NCBI GenBank assembly: GCA_039927975.1 | Contig: JBDSTZ010000398.1 | Location: 1 to 22,856 of the forward strand | Source: JBDSTZ01 sp039927975 | GTDB taxonomy: Bacteria > Pseudomonadota > Gammaproteobacteria > Burkholderiales > Burkholderiaceae_D | Length of the DNA: 22,856 bases | Reading direction: 5' to 3' | In this document: one piece after another, positions 6,607 to 14,301 of the stretch | Layout of the letters: each line of letters opens with the position of its first letter | Numbering within the stretch: the stretch's first letter is position 1 | Notes under the pieces: generated by a model | The model's database searches: none | What the model saw: the letters and a program-made list of their open reading frames with translations, nothing else | What the model was told of the DNA's origin: nothing | Made by a program: the position numbers and the translations under genes

Positions 6607-8229
6607 ATGAACCTCCTTAAAAACACCCGAATCGGTGTCCGCCTCGGTCTTGGTTTCGGCGTCGTGATCGCCCTGCTGGTCATGCTCGCCGTCCTCGGCA
6701 TCATTCGCCTGAACGCGGTCGACGCCGCCACCGATGTGATCGTGCACGACCGCTACGTCAAGGTCGCGCTGGCCCACACCATTGAAAACGAATTCAACCG
6801 GCAGGCGCGCGCCTTGCGCACCGCAATCATTGCCGCCGACGAGGAGATCACCGGCCGCGAGCTGGGCAAGCTTGCCAGCGCGGCCCCGCTCATCGCGAGC
6901 GCTCTCGACAAGCTGAAAGTGATCATTCACACCGAGCGGGGCAAGGCGGCCTTGCAAGCCGTGCTGGTCGCGCGCAGCGCGTACCTTGAGCGCGAGAGCC
7001 GCATGATCGCGCTGATCAAGGAGAAGAAGAGCGACGCCGCGCGCACTTACCTGATCGAGGAGATCATTCCCGCGCAGGGCGTCTACGTGGGCGCCATCGA
7101 AGCGTTTGCCGACACCCAGGCGCGCGGCATGGAAGAGTTTTCGCGCGAGGCCGATGCGCTGGCCGACAGCGCCAGAACGATCATGAGTGCCATGGCCGTG
7201 GCGGCAATCTTGCTGGCCGCGGCCATCGGTTACCTGCTGACGCGCTCGATCGTGCGGCCGCTGAACCACGCCTTGCAAGTCGCGCAAACCGTTGCCGCAG
7301 GCGATTTGACCAGCCAGTTCGACACCGGCGCCGCCGACGAAACCGGCGATCTGCTGCGCGCCTTGCAGGCAATGAACGCCAGCCTGCAGAACATCGTCGG
7401 CCGGGTGCGCGGGGGCACCGACGCCATCGCCAGCGCCTCCACCCAGATCGCCACCGGCAACCTGGACTTGTCGACCCGCACCGAGCAACAGGCCGGCGCG
7501 CTGGAGGAGACCGCATCCTCGATGGAAGAGATTACCGCCACCGTGCGCGAAAATGGCGAGCATGTCCGCCACGCCAGCGAGATGGTGGTGTCGGCCTCGG
7601 AAGTGGCCATCAAGGGACGCGCCGTGGTGGCCCGCGTGATCGACACGATGGGTGCGATCAACGCTTCGTCGCGCAAGATCGTCGACATCATCGGCGTGAT
7701 CGACGGCATCGCTTTCCAGACCAACATCCTGGCGCTGAACGCGGCGGTGGAGGCGGCCCGGGCGGGCGAGCAGGGCCGCGGCTTCGCGGTGGTGGCCACC
7801 GAGGTGCGCAACCTGGCCCAACGTTCCGCCACGGCGGCCAAGGAGATCAAGGCGCTGATCGGCGATTCGGTCGATTCGGTCGATCAGGGCAGTCAACTGG
7901 TGAGCCAGGCCGGCAGCACCATGGACGAAGTGGTCGACAGCGTCAAGCGGGTGACCGACATCATGGCGGAGATAGCGATGGCCAACCAGGAGCAGAACAG
8001 CGGCATTGAGCAGGTCAACCAGGCCATTTCGGAAATGGACATGGTGACCCAGCAAAACGCCGCGCTGGTCGAGGAAGCCGCCGCCAACGCCGAGGCGCTG
8101 CAGAACCAGGCCAGCGAGCTCGCCCAGGTGGTCAGTGTGTTCAAGTTGTCGCGCGAGGCGCAGCCGGCGCCGGCGCCGCGCAAGCCGCTCGCCAAGGCCG
8201 GCAAGAGTCGCGCGCTTACCATCGCGTAA
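6607..8229 (+). CDS. Methyl-accepting chemotaxis protein (4HB-HAMP-MA)
   Basis: This transmembrane chemoreceptor controls CheA kinase activity. The 540-residue protein has TM1 (12-33), a periplasmic four-helix-bundle sensor (about 36-190), TM2 (about 193-212), a HAMP domain starting SIVRPLNHAL (about 214-266) and an MA signalling coiled coil. The highly conserved hairpin tip is at about 365-395, IDGIAFQTNILALNAAVEAA followed by RAGEQGRGFAVVA. Methylation-type Gln/Glu pairs occur around LEETASSMEEIT. The C-terminal tail is Ala/Pro/Lys-rich (RKPLAKAGKSRALTIA) and lacks the NWETF-type CheR-tethering pentapeptide. The ligand is unknown. No che genes are in the window. Confidence 0.95.
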   Translation: MNLLKNTRIGVRLGLGFGVVIALLVMLAVLGIIRLNAVDAATDVIVHDRYVKVALAHTIENEFNRQARALRTAIIAADEEITGRELGKLASAAPLIASALDKLKVIIHTERGKAALQAVLVARSAYLERESRMIALIKEKKSDAARTYLIEEIIPAQGVYVGAIEAFADTQARGMEEFSREADALADSARTIMSAMAVAAILLAAAIGYLLTRSIVRPLNHALQVAQTVAAGDLTSQFDTGAADETGDLLRALQAMNASLQNIVGRVRGGTDAIASASTQIATGNLDLSTRTEQQAGALEETASSMEEITATVRENGEHVRHASEMVVSASEVAIKGRAVVARVIDTMGAINASSRKIVDIIGVIDGIAFQTNILALNAAVEAARAGEQGRGFAVVATEVRNLAQRSATAAKEIKALIGDSVDSVDQGSQLVSQAGSTMDEVVDSVKRVTDIMAEIAMANQEQNSGIEQVNQAISEMDMVTQQNAALVEEAAANAEALQNQASELAQVVSVFKLSREAQPAPAPRKPLAKAGKSRALTIA

Positions 8230-8335
8230 CGGACCTCCGAACCGTTGGACCTGCTGGCGGCAGGGCAAAAGTGTGGGCATTGTGCCGCGCTTCGCGGTAT
8301 AAAAATGGCATCGATACCTTGACGAGAGCGTTGCC

Positions 8336-8794
8336 ATGTTCGAGCTGGATTTACCGTGGTGGGAATTTATCGTCCGCGCCGTCATCGTCTATTGCGTGCT
8401 GCTGATGATGGTGCGGGTGGGCGGCAAACGCACGGTGGGCCAGTTCACCCCCTTCGACCTGCTGGTGGTGATGCTGCTGAGCGAATGCGTGTCCAACGGA
8501 CTGAGCGGCGGCGACCAGTCGGTGCTGGGCGGCTTGATCCTGGCGAGCACGATGATCGTGCTGAACCTGTCGGTCGGCTATGTCACGGCGCGCAGCCGCA
8601 AGATCAGCGACATCATCGAAGGCACGCCCGAACTGATCGGCCGCGACGGCAAGATGTTCAAGGACGTGATGAAGAAATGCCGGGTCGGCGAATCGGACTT
8701 CGAGGAAGCCCTGCGCGAGGCCGATTGCAAGCTCGAAGACATGAAGTGCGCCTTTCTCGAAACGGACGGGCAGATCACGATTATGCAAAAGTAG
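8336..8794 (+). CDS. DUF421 (YetF-like) membrane protein
   Basis: The 152-residue protein matches the DUF421/YetF family. An N-terminal membrane part has about three hydrophobic segments (11-27, 40-58, 64-84), with the family motif GGKRTVGQFTPFDLLVVMLL between the first two. A small cytoplasmic alpha/beta domain (about 90-152) includes GTPELIGRDGKM and the end ALREADCKLEDMKCAFLETD. The molecular role of the family is unsettled. A TATAAA at 8298-8303 could be its -10, but the -35 is poor. Its stop codon lies inside the end of the convergent PEP-CTERM gene (14-bp overlap). Confidence 0.88.
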   Translation: MFELDLPWWEFIVRAVIVYCVLLMMVRVGGKRTVGQFTPFDLLVVMLLSECVSNGLSGGDQSVLGGLILASTMIVLNLSVGYVTARSRKISDIIEGTPELIGRDGKMFKDVMKKCRVGESDFEEALREADCKLEDMKCAFLETDGQITIMQK

Positions 8795-9392
8795 CCGCCG
8801 GCCGATGAAACGGGGGCCCTGTCTTGCGCCTGCCCGACCGGCGCTTCCAGGTGATGAGCAAGCAACCTGCCAGCATCAGCGCAGCTGCGCTGGGTTCGGG
8901 TACCGGCGGCGAAATGATGAGCCTGGTCCGGTCGGTCCAGTCCAAGGACGCAATGCGGCCAGCAGGACCGCCGGTGTAGTCGTAACGATAGTCGTACTGG
9001 CCGGTGGTGGTGGCGCCGGAACTGAACGAGACGCCGTTTTCGTCGGAATAGTTCCAACGGGTGGCAAATTGAAGCTCGCCACTGCCGGGCTTGTAAGAAA
9101 ATCGTTCGAGCTGACAATAGTTGTACGGACATCCCAAGTGGGCCCAGCTATTGGCTTCGTACTCATCGCCCTGCCAGTTAAATCGCCTTACCTCCGCCAG
9201 TTCCAGCGCGTGGTTACCGTTATTGTCGCTGGCTTCAAAAAAACCGGACAGCGACAACCTTGAGTCGAACCCGAGATTTTCATCATCGATGTAGCGCTCG
9301 AAACCGGTGAATTTGAATTCGTAAGAACTCGACCGGGCCTGGCAAGACGCGACGACCGAACACAGCAGAATGAAAAACAGTCGGATCCACAT
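8781..9392 (-). CDS. Secreted PEP-CTERM domain protein
   Basis: The 203-residue protein starts with a signal sequence (MWIRLFFILLCSVVASCQA) and ends with a PEP-CTERM sorting tag: VPEP (164-167), a hydrophobic segment AALMLAGCLLITW (170-182), then KRRSGRRK. Such tags are recognised by exosortase (EpsH/XrtA-type), usually for surface or exopolysaccharide-associated proteins. The middle is Tyr-, Asp- and Gly-rich with four Cys and no fold I recognise. AAGGAG (9399-9404) lies 6 nt before the ATG at 9392, which decides this start over a longer reading frame reaching 9635. Oddities are 13 residues after the basic cluster and a VASC sequence that could act as a lipobox. The exosortase itself is not in the window. 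Confidence 0.85.
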   Translation of the reverse strand: MWIRLFFILLCSVVASCQARSSSYEFKFTGFERYIDDENLGFDSRLSLSGFFEASDNNGNHALELAEVRRFNWQGDEYEANSWAHLGCPYNYCQLERFSYKPGSGELQFATRWNYSDENGVSFSSGATTTGQYDYRYDYTGGPAGRIASLDWTDRTRLIISPPVPEPSAAALMLAGCLLITWKRRSGRRKTGPPFHRPAATFA

Positions 9393-9587
9393 GGCGAGCT
9401 CCTTCAAGTCAGCGTTGCCAGACAAGGAAGCGCCGACTGAGCGAATCATCGACATAGCATCCTGACTTCTTGGACACGGCTTTATGGAAGAAATTCCAAG
9501 CCTGGCTGGTTTCCCTGCCGTCGCCGGCCACGCCCGACTGCGCGGAACGCGAAACTGGCGCTGCGGCGGTGTCGCGTGGGCGGCGCG

Positions 9588-9628
9588 AAAAAAAACCCTG
9601 GATGGCGCACGGCCCCCAGGGTTTTTTT
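9588..9628 (-). terminator. Symmetric (bidirectional) intrinsic terminator after the PIN-PhoH gene
   Basis: CCCTGG (9596-9601) pairs with CCAGGG (9616-9621), flanked by eight A on the left and seven T on the right, so it has a U tract in either direction. It lies 33 bp past the phoH-like stop (9662) and most likely serves that gene. The rest of the 269-bp gap (9393-9661) has no gene I can support. A second hairpin-like stretch (about 9633-9655) lies next to the stop. Confidence 0.85.
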
Positions 9629-9661
9629 GTTGCAACCGGCGCCGAAACGCCAGCGGTTTTT

Positions 9662-11452
9662 TTACAAGACTTCGCTAGCGTGATCGGCCAGGCGCGAACG
9701 CTCGCCGCGCGCCAGCGTGACGTGGCCGCTGTGCGACCAGCCCTTGAAGCGGTCGACCACGTAGGTCAGGCCGCTCGACCCTTCGGTCAGGTAAGGCGTG
9801 TCGATCTGCGCGATGTTGCCAAGGCACAGGATCTTGGTGCCGGGACCGGCGCGCGTGACCAGGGTCTTGAGCTGCTTCGGCGTCAAGTTCTGCGCCTCGT
9901 CGATGATCAGGAACTTGTTCACAAACGTGCGGCCGCGCATGAAGTTGAGCGACTTGATCTTGATGCGCGAGCGGATCAGGTCCTGGGTCGCAGCACGGCC
10001 CCATTCGCCGCCGTCCGAATCGGACTTGTTGAGCACTTCGAGGTTGTCGTCGAAGGCGCCCATCCACGGCGACATCTTCTCTTCCTCGGTGCCCGGCAGG
10101 AAGCCGATATCCTCGCCCACGGGCACCGTCACGCGGGTGACGATGATCTCGTTGTAGAGCTTGGTTTCGAGCACCTGCGCCAGGCCCGCCGCCAATGCCA
10201 GCAGGGTCTTGCCGGTGCCGGCCTGGCCGAGCAGGGTGACGAAGTCGCACTCCGGATTCATCAACAGGTTCAGGGCGAAGTTCTGCTCGCGGTTGCGGGC
10301 GGTCACGCCCCACACGTTGTTCTTGCTGTGGCTAAAGTCGCGCAGGGTTTGCAAGACTGCGGTCTTGCCGTTGAGCTGCTTGACCTGGCCGTAGAACGGC
10401 GCCTCGCCATTTTTCGGTTCGAGGTAGACGAATTGGTTCACCAGCAAGCTTGGAATGGTCGGGCCGGTCACGCGGTAGAAGGTGGCCGAGGTGCCATTCT
10501 TGTTTTCCTGCCAGGACTCCATGTCCTTGCCGTTCTTGTTCCAGAAGTCGTCCGGCAGTTGCACGATGCCCGAGTAGAGCAGGTCGGTGTCTTCCAGCAC
10601 ATGGTCGTTGAAGTAATCTTCAGCCGGCAAGCCCAGCGCGCGCGCCTTGATGCGCATGTTGATGTCTTTCGACACCAGCACGATGGCGCGGCCCGGCAAT
10701 TCGGCTTCCAGGTTGCGTACCACGCCGAGGATCTGGTTGTCGGCCTTGCCGACCGGCAGACCTTCCGGCAGGGTCGGACCGTTTTGCAGACGGGTCTGGA
10801 AGAACAGGCGGCCCTTGGCATCCTTGTTGCCCAGCTTGGACAGCGGAATGCCCGATTCGATCGCGCCATCGTCGATATTGCCGACCAGCGCGTCTAGCGT
10901 GCGCGAGACCTGGCGGGCGTTACGCGCGACTTCGGACATGCCTTTTTTATGGTCGTCGAGTTCCTCCAACGTCATCATCGGCAGATAGACGTCGTGTTCC
11001 TCGAAGCGGAACAGGGAAGTCGGATCATGCATCAGCACGTTGGTGTCGAGCACGAACATCTTGAGCGAGCCGGCCTTGTCGGCCTGGCGGCTGGCGTTCG
11101 ACTTGCTGCCCGACTCGGCCGGTTTCCTGGCCGCCACCGGCGCCACGGGTTCGCTCTCGCGCGCACGCCCGGACGGCGCCTTGGCCTTGACCGGCGCGGG
11201 CGCTGCGGCCGGTGCCGGCACGGGCGCCAATGCAGGCGCCAAAACTGGCGCCTCCGCCGTCACCGCCTTGGCCTTGGCAGTGCGCGCTTTCGGCGCCGCC
11301 ACGGCCTTGCCGGCAATGATGTCTTCGACCGGATCGAGCGGTGCGGCGGCCGGCGGCACGATGCGCACCGACGGCTTGCTGCGGTCGGCCTTGGGATAAT
11401 CTTTGGCCAGCAGCAGGGCGGCTGGCTTGGTGGGGAGCTTTGGCAGTGGCAT
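9662..11452 (-). CDS. PIN domain-PhoH family ATPase (PhoH2/YlaK-like)
   Basis: The 596-residue protein joins an N-terminal PIN-type nuclease to a C-terminal PhoH AAA-like ATPase. After a low-complexity Ala/Pro/Lys linker (about 30-125) comes KMFVLDTNVLMHDP, with PIN acidic residues at Asp136, Glu163/164, Asp238 and Asp263. The PhoH part has Walker A GQAGTGKT (409-416) and Walker B FLIIDEAQN (514-522), then LVTRAGPGTKILCLGN. PIN-PhoH proteins are described as ATP-dependent RNA unwinding and cleaving enzymes; the role here is inferred from that. It lies 256 bp downstream of bcp. That gap (11453-11708) has no supported gene and no convincing promoter. Confidence 0.92.
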   Translation of the reverse strand: MPLPKLPTKPAALLLAKDYPKADRSKPSVRIVPPAAAPLDPVEDIIAGKAVAAPKARTAKAKAVTAEAPVLAPALAPVPAPAAAPAPVKAKAPSGRARESEPVAPVAARKPAESGSKSNASRQADKAGSLKMFVLDTNVLMHDPTSLFRFEEHDVYLPMMTLEELDDHKKGMSEVARNARQVSRTLDALVGNIDDGAIESGIPLSKLGNKDAKGRLFFQTRLQNGPTLPEGLPVGKADNQILGVVRNLEAELPGRAIVLVSKDINMRIKARALGLPAEDYFNDHVLEDTDLLYSGIVQLPDDFWNKNGKDMESWQENKNGTSATFYRVTGPTIPSLLVNQFVYLEPKNGEAPFYGQVKQLNGKTAVLQTLRDFSHSKNNVWGVTARNREQNFALNLLMNPECDFVTLLGQAGTGKTLLALAAGLAQVLETKLYNEIIVTRVTVPVGEDIGFLPGTEEEKMSPWMGAFDDNLEVLNKSDSDGGEWGRAATQDLIRSRIKIKSLNFMRGRTFVNKFLIIDEAQNLTPKQLKTLVTRAGPGTKILCLGNIAQIDTPYLTEGSSGLTYVVDRFKGWSHSGHVTLARGERSRLADHASEVL

Positions 11453-11695
11453 CAGTGTCTCAATCTAAAAAAAGTTCACGAGGTAGCCCGAGGCGGCCGG
11501 ACACGCGAAGGTGCTGGCGGCGACGGCGTCGATGCGGCTGGAGGGATCGCGTGAGCGAACTACAGGGGAGCGTTGCGGGTAAGGCCGGCTCAGGTAGCCG
11601 GAGTGGCGGGCCGCCAGTTGGACATGATGCAAGAAGGAAACGCGGTGACTCAAAATAGACGGATGCAATCTTGGTTGGACAGCAGGTTAACCATG

Positions 11696-11719
11696 ACGCG
11701 CCTGGTACTCAAGGCGCGT
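11696..11719 (-). other. Perfect 8-bp inverted repeat across the bcp stop codon
   Basis: ACGCGCCT (11696-11703) and AGGCGCGT (11712-11719) with an 8-nt loop span the last codons and TGA of bcp. No T tract follows on the minus strand, so it is either a weak terminator or an mRNA 3'-end stabilising hairpin. Confidence 0.4.
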
Positions 11720-12179
11720 TCTTGATGAATTCCAGCACTTCATCGACGTGACTTTGTACCTTCACTCCACGCCATTCTTTCACCAATCGCCCATCAGCGT
11801 CAATGATAAACGTACTGCGCTCGATCCCCCGCGCCTGCTTGCCATACATCATCTTCATTTTCATGACGCCAAACTGCGCGCAGATCGCTTCGTCGGGGTC
11901 GGAAATGAGCTCGAACGGCAGGCCCAGCTTCGATTTGAAGTTTTCGTGCGAGCGCAGCGAATCGCGGCTGATGCCGTAGATCTCGGTCTGCGCGGCGACG
12001 AACTCAGGATGCGCTTCGCGAAAGGCGATGCTTTCGGTGGTGCAGCCCGGGGTGTTGTCCTTGGGGTAGAAGTACAGCACGGTGTAGCGCGCCGGACGGT
12101 CGGCCAGGGCGAAGGTTTTGCCACTGGTCATGGCGCCGGAGAAGTTGGAAACGGGTGCAGCGGGTTGGCTTTCAGCCAC
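11709..12179 (-). CDS. bcp: Thioredoxin-dependent peroxiredoxin, Bcp/PrxQ family
   Basis: Bcp reduces hydrogen peroxide and organic peroxides in the cytoplasm. The 156-residue protein has the active-site motif YFYPKDNTPGCTTES, with peroxidatic Cys46, Thr43 and Pro44, and the family Arg in GIERSTFIIDADG (Arg121). The resolving Cys five residues after Cys46 in E. coli Bcp is Ile51 here. The only other Cys is Cys100 (AICAQFG). The start is GTG at 12179, supported by AGGAG (12187-12191) 7 nt upstream. The arnD stop is 74 bp upstream on the same strand, so cotranscription is possible. Confidence 0.95.
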   Translation of the reverse strand: MAESQPAAPVSNFSGAMTSGKTFALADRPARYTVLYFYPKDNTPGCTTESIAFREAHPEFVAAQTEIYGISRDSLRSHENFKSKLGLPFELISDPDEAICAQFGVMKMKMMYGKQARGIERSTFIIDADGRLVKEWRGVKVQSHVDEVLEFIKNAP

Positions 12180-12253
12180 AGGGATTCTCCTGGAGGATGC
12201 ATCGGCGCCAACTTCTTACCCCGGTGGCGCAACAGGGGACGCGGATGCGTCGC

Positions 12254-13216
12254 TTACAGCATGGTGTCCTGAACGATCAGCTGACCCGAACGGCCGGGCA
12301 CTTCGCCCCAGGTGATCGGGTAGGACGGCAAATCCTGGCCCTTGAGCTTGTCGTAATAATCGGCCATCGAGGCCAGTTGGTAGCCCTGCGCCTTCCAGCC
12401 ATTTAACAGCTTCTCGAATATGGGGGCGAGTTTTTGCCCTTCAAGTTCGGCGTGCAGCGTATAGACATGGTCGCGCGGGCCGTCGGCGGTCAGCTTGAGC
12501 AAATGCTCGGCGATGTTGTCGGTGGTGATCGTTACGCCGTCGACTTCGCGCCCCAGCAGTTCGTCCAGGGTTGGCAGGGTGGTCGGCATTTGCAGGCAGG
12601 CGCTGCCGCTGATGCGGTAGGGGCCGGCCGCCGGGTCTTGCAGCGCGCCGTTCTGGCGCAGCAGCGCGCGGCCGTCGGAAGCGTAGGCGTAGCCGGCTGC
12701 GTCGTGCTCGCGGAAAGCGACCTCGTTCATCTGCCAGCCGGCCGCGCCGTGGGTCGGCGGGGCCGCGCCGAACACCGCGCGAAAGCGCTGCTCGGCGTGG
12801 CGCATGGTTTCCGAGGTCCAGGCTGAATCGGCGTGCCGCACATTGTCCTGCCACACCACGTGGTCCCAGGTGTGGATGCCGCACTCGAAGCCGGCCGCGG
12901 CCACCGCGCGCAGTTCGGCCATGCATTTGCGGCCGATGTCGGGCGCCGGCAGCAGCACCCCGTACATCAGCGTCTTGAAGCCGTAGTGTTCGAGCACCGA
13001 GGTGCGCGAGACTTTCTGGAAGAAGCCGGGACGGAAGGCGCGCCGCAGGGCCCAGCCGGTATGGTCCGGACCCAGCGAAAACAGGAAGGTGGCGTGGGCG
13101 CCATGCTCGCTGAGCATGCGCACCAGGTTCGGCACCCCTTCGCGCGTGCCGCGATAGGTGTCGACGTCGATCTTGAGAACCAGCAGCGGCGTGCTGGCGG
13201 GGAGCGTGTCAGTCAA
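12254..13216 (-). CDS. arnD: 4-deoxy-4-formamido-L-arabinose-phosphoundecaprenol deformylase (ArnD)
   Basis: ArnD removes the formyl group from undecaprenyl-phosphate-L-Ara4FN, making the L-Ara4N carrier lipid. The 320-residue protein is a NodB-type deacetylase: LKIDVDTYRGTREGVP (catalytic and metal Asp17/Asp19) and the metal-binding HTWDH (His115, His119), then GAAGWQMNE and VYTLHAELEG, as in E. coli ArnD. The start appears to be TTG at 13216, 4 bp after the preceding gene's stop, with no good ribosome-binding site. I see no in-frame ATG before the conserved core, so reinitiation or coupling is likely. It ends the arn part of the operon. Confidence 0.93.
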   Translation of the reverse strand: MTDTLPASTPLLVLKIDVDTYRGTREGVPNLVRMLSEHGAHATFLFSLGPDHTGWALRRAFRPGFFQKVSRTSVLEHYGFKTLMYGVLLPAPDIGRKCMAELRAVAAAGFECGIHTWDHVVWQDNVRHADSAWTSETMRHAEQRFRAVFGAAPPTHGAAGWQMNEVAFREHDAAGYAYASDGRALLRQNGALQDPAAGPYRISGSACLQMPTTLPTLDELLGREVDGVTITTDNIAEHLLKLTADGPRDHVYTLHAELEGQKLAPIFEKLLNGWKAQGYQLASMADYYDKLKGQDLPSYPITWGEVPGRSGQLIVQDTML

Positions 13217-13220
13217 GCGT

Positions 13221-14273
13221 TCAATCCATCAATGCTTTGGCTTCAGCGACCTGGCTGCGGTAGGCGTCGAAAATATTGCGCAACGAATCGGCCATCGAGA
13301 CGGTCGGCTTCCAGCCCAGCTCTTCGCAGGTGTTGGTGATTTTCGGCACGCGGTTCTGCACGTCCTGGTAGCCGGTGCCGTAGTAGGCGCCCGAGGTGGT
13401 CTCGACGATCTTGACCTGCTTGGCGCCGTCGGCGTATTCCGGGTACTCGGCGGCCAGGTCGATCATCATGGTGGCCAGGTCGCGGATCGAATAATTGTTG
13501 ACCGGGTTGCCGATGTTGTAGATCTTGCCGGAAGCGGCGCCATCCTTGTTGTCGATGATGCGCATGAGCGCGTCGATGCCGTCGTCGATGTAGGTGAAGG
13601 CGCGCTTCTGGGCGCCGCCGTCGACCAGCGAGATGTTTTCGCCGCGCACGATGTGGCCGAAGAACTGGGTCACCACGCGCGAAGAACCTTCTTTCGCGGT
13701 GTGGATCGAATCGAGGCCGGCGCCGATCCAGTTGAACGGACGGAACAGGGTGAAGTTCAAGCCTTCCATGCCGTAGCCCCAGATCACGCGGTCCATCAGC
13801 TGCTTGGCGCAGGAATAGATCCAGCGCGGCTTGTTGATCGGGCCGCAGATCAGTTCGGACTGCTCCGGATCGAATTCCTCGTCGTGGCACATGCCATACA
13901 CTTCCGAGGTCGACGGGAACACCAGGTGCTTGCCGTACTTGGCGGCCGAGCGGACGATCGGCAGGTTCGCTTCAAAGTCGAGCTCGAACACGCGCAGCGG
14001 CTGCTTGACGTAGGTCGACGGCGTCGCGATCGCCACCAGCGGCAGGATCACGTCGCACTTCTTGACGTGGTACTCGACCCATTCCTTGTTGATGGTGATG
14101 TCGCCTTCGAAAAAGTGCATGCGCGACTTGTACGCCTCGTTCTCGAGCACGTCCTTGATGCGGTCCGACTGCATGTCCATGCCATAGACGTGCCAGTCGG
14201 TCGTTTCCAGGATGCGCTTGGACAGGTGGTGGCCGATGAAGCCGTTGACGCCGAGGATGAGGACTTTTTTCAT
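13221..14273 (-). CDS. arnA: UDP-glucuronate decarboxylating dehydrogenase (ArnA C-terminal domain as a separate protein)
   Basis: This enzyme oxidises and decarboxylates UDP-glucuronate to UDP-4-keto-pentose with NAD+, the first committed step to L-Ara4N. The 350-residue SDR protein has a Rossmann motif GVNGFIGHHL (8-17). It keeps the residues known as catalytic in ArnA: Ser123-Glu124 in PSTSEVYGMC, Tyr153 and Lys157 in WIYSCAKQ, and Arg224 in GGAQKRAFT. The segment FTLFRPFNWIG is also typical. In E. coli this domain is fused to the formyltransferase; here the formyltransferase is a separate upstream gene, 28 bp away. The downstream arnD follows after 4 bp. Residues Ser-Glu and Arg argue against a plain UDP-xylose synthase. 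Confidence 0.93.
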   Translation of the reverse strand: MKKVLILGVNGFIGHHLSKRILETTDWHVYGMDMQSDRIKDVLENEAYKSRMHFFEGDITINKEWVEYHVKKCDVILPLVAIATPSTYVKQPLRVFELDFEANLPIVRSAAKYGKHLVFPSTSEVYGMCHDEEFDPEQSELICGPINKPRWIYSCAKQLMDRVIWGYGMEGLNFTLFRPFNWIGAGLDSIHTAKEGSSRVVTQFFGHIVRGENISLVDGGAQKRAFTYIDDGIDALMRIIDNKDGAASGKIYNIGNPVNNYSIRDLATMMIDLAAEYPEYADGAKQVKIVETTSGAYYGTGYQDVQNRVPKITNTCEELGWKPTVSMADSLRNIFDAYRSQVAEAKALMD

Positions 14274-14301
14274 GTGTGGTCTCTAGATGGTGATCTGTTC
14301 G

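Noticed and set aside
8285..8297. Short hairpin CCGCG-CTT-CGCGG before the DUF421 gene as a terminator for the chemoreceptor gene
   Set aside because: The stem is only 5 bp with a 3-nt loop and there is no T tract; it is as likely to be part of a promoter region.
6490..8385. 631-codon open frame antisense to the chemoreceptor
   Set aside because: Shadow frame: no ribosome-binding site and no recognisable domain, while the plus strand encodes a complete 4HB-HAMP-MA protein.
9470..10897. 475-codon plus-strand frame over the PIN-PhoH gene and the terminator
   Set aside because: It crosses the bidirectional terminator and mirrors the PhoH coding region; no start signal or domain.
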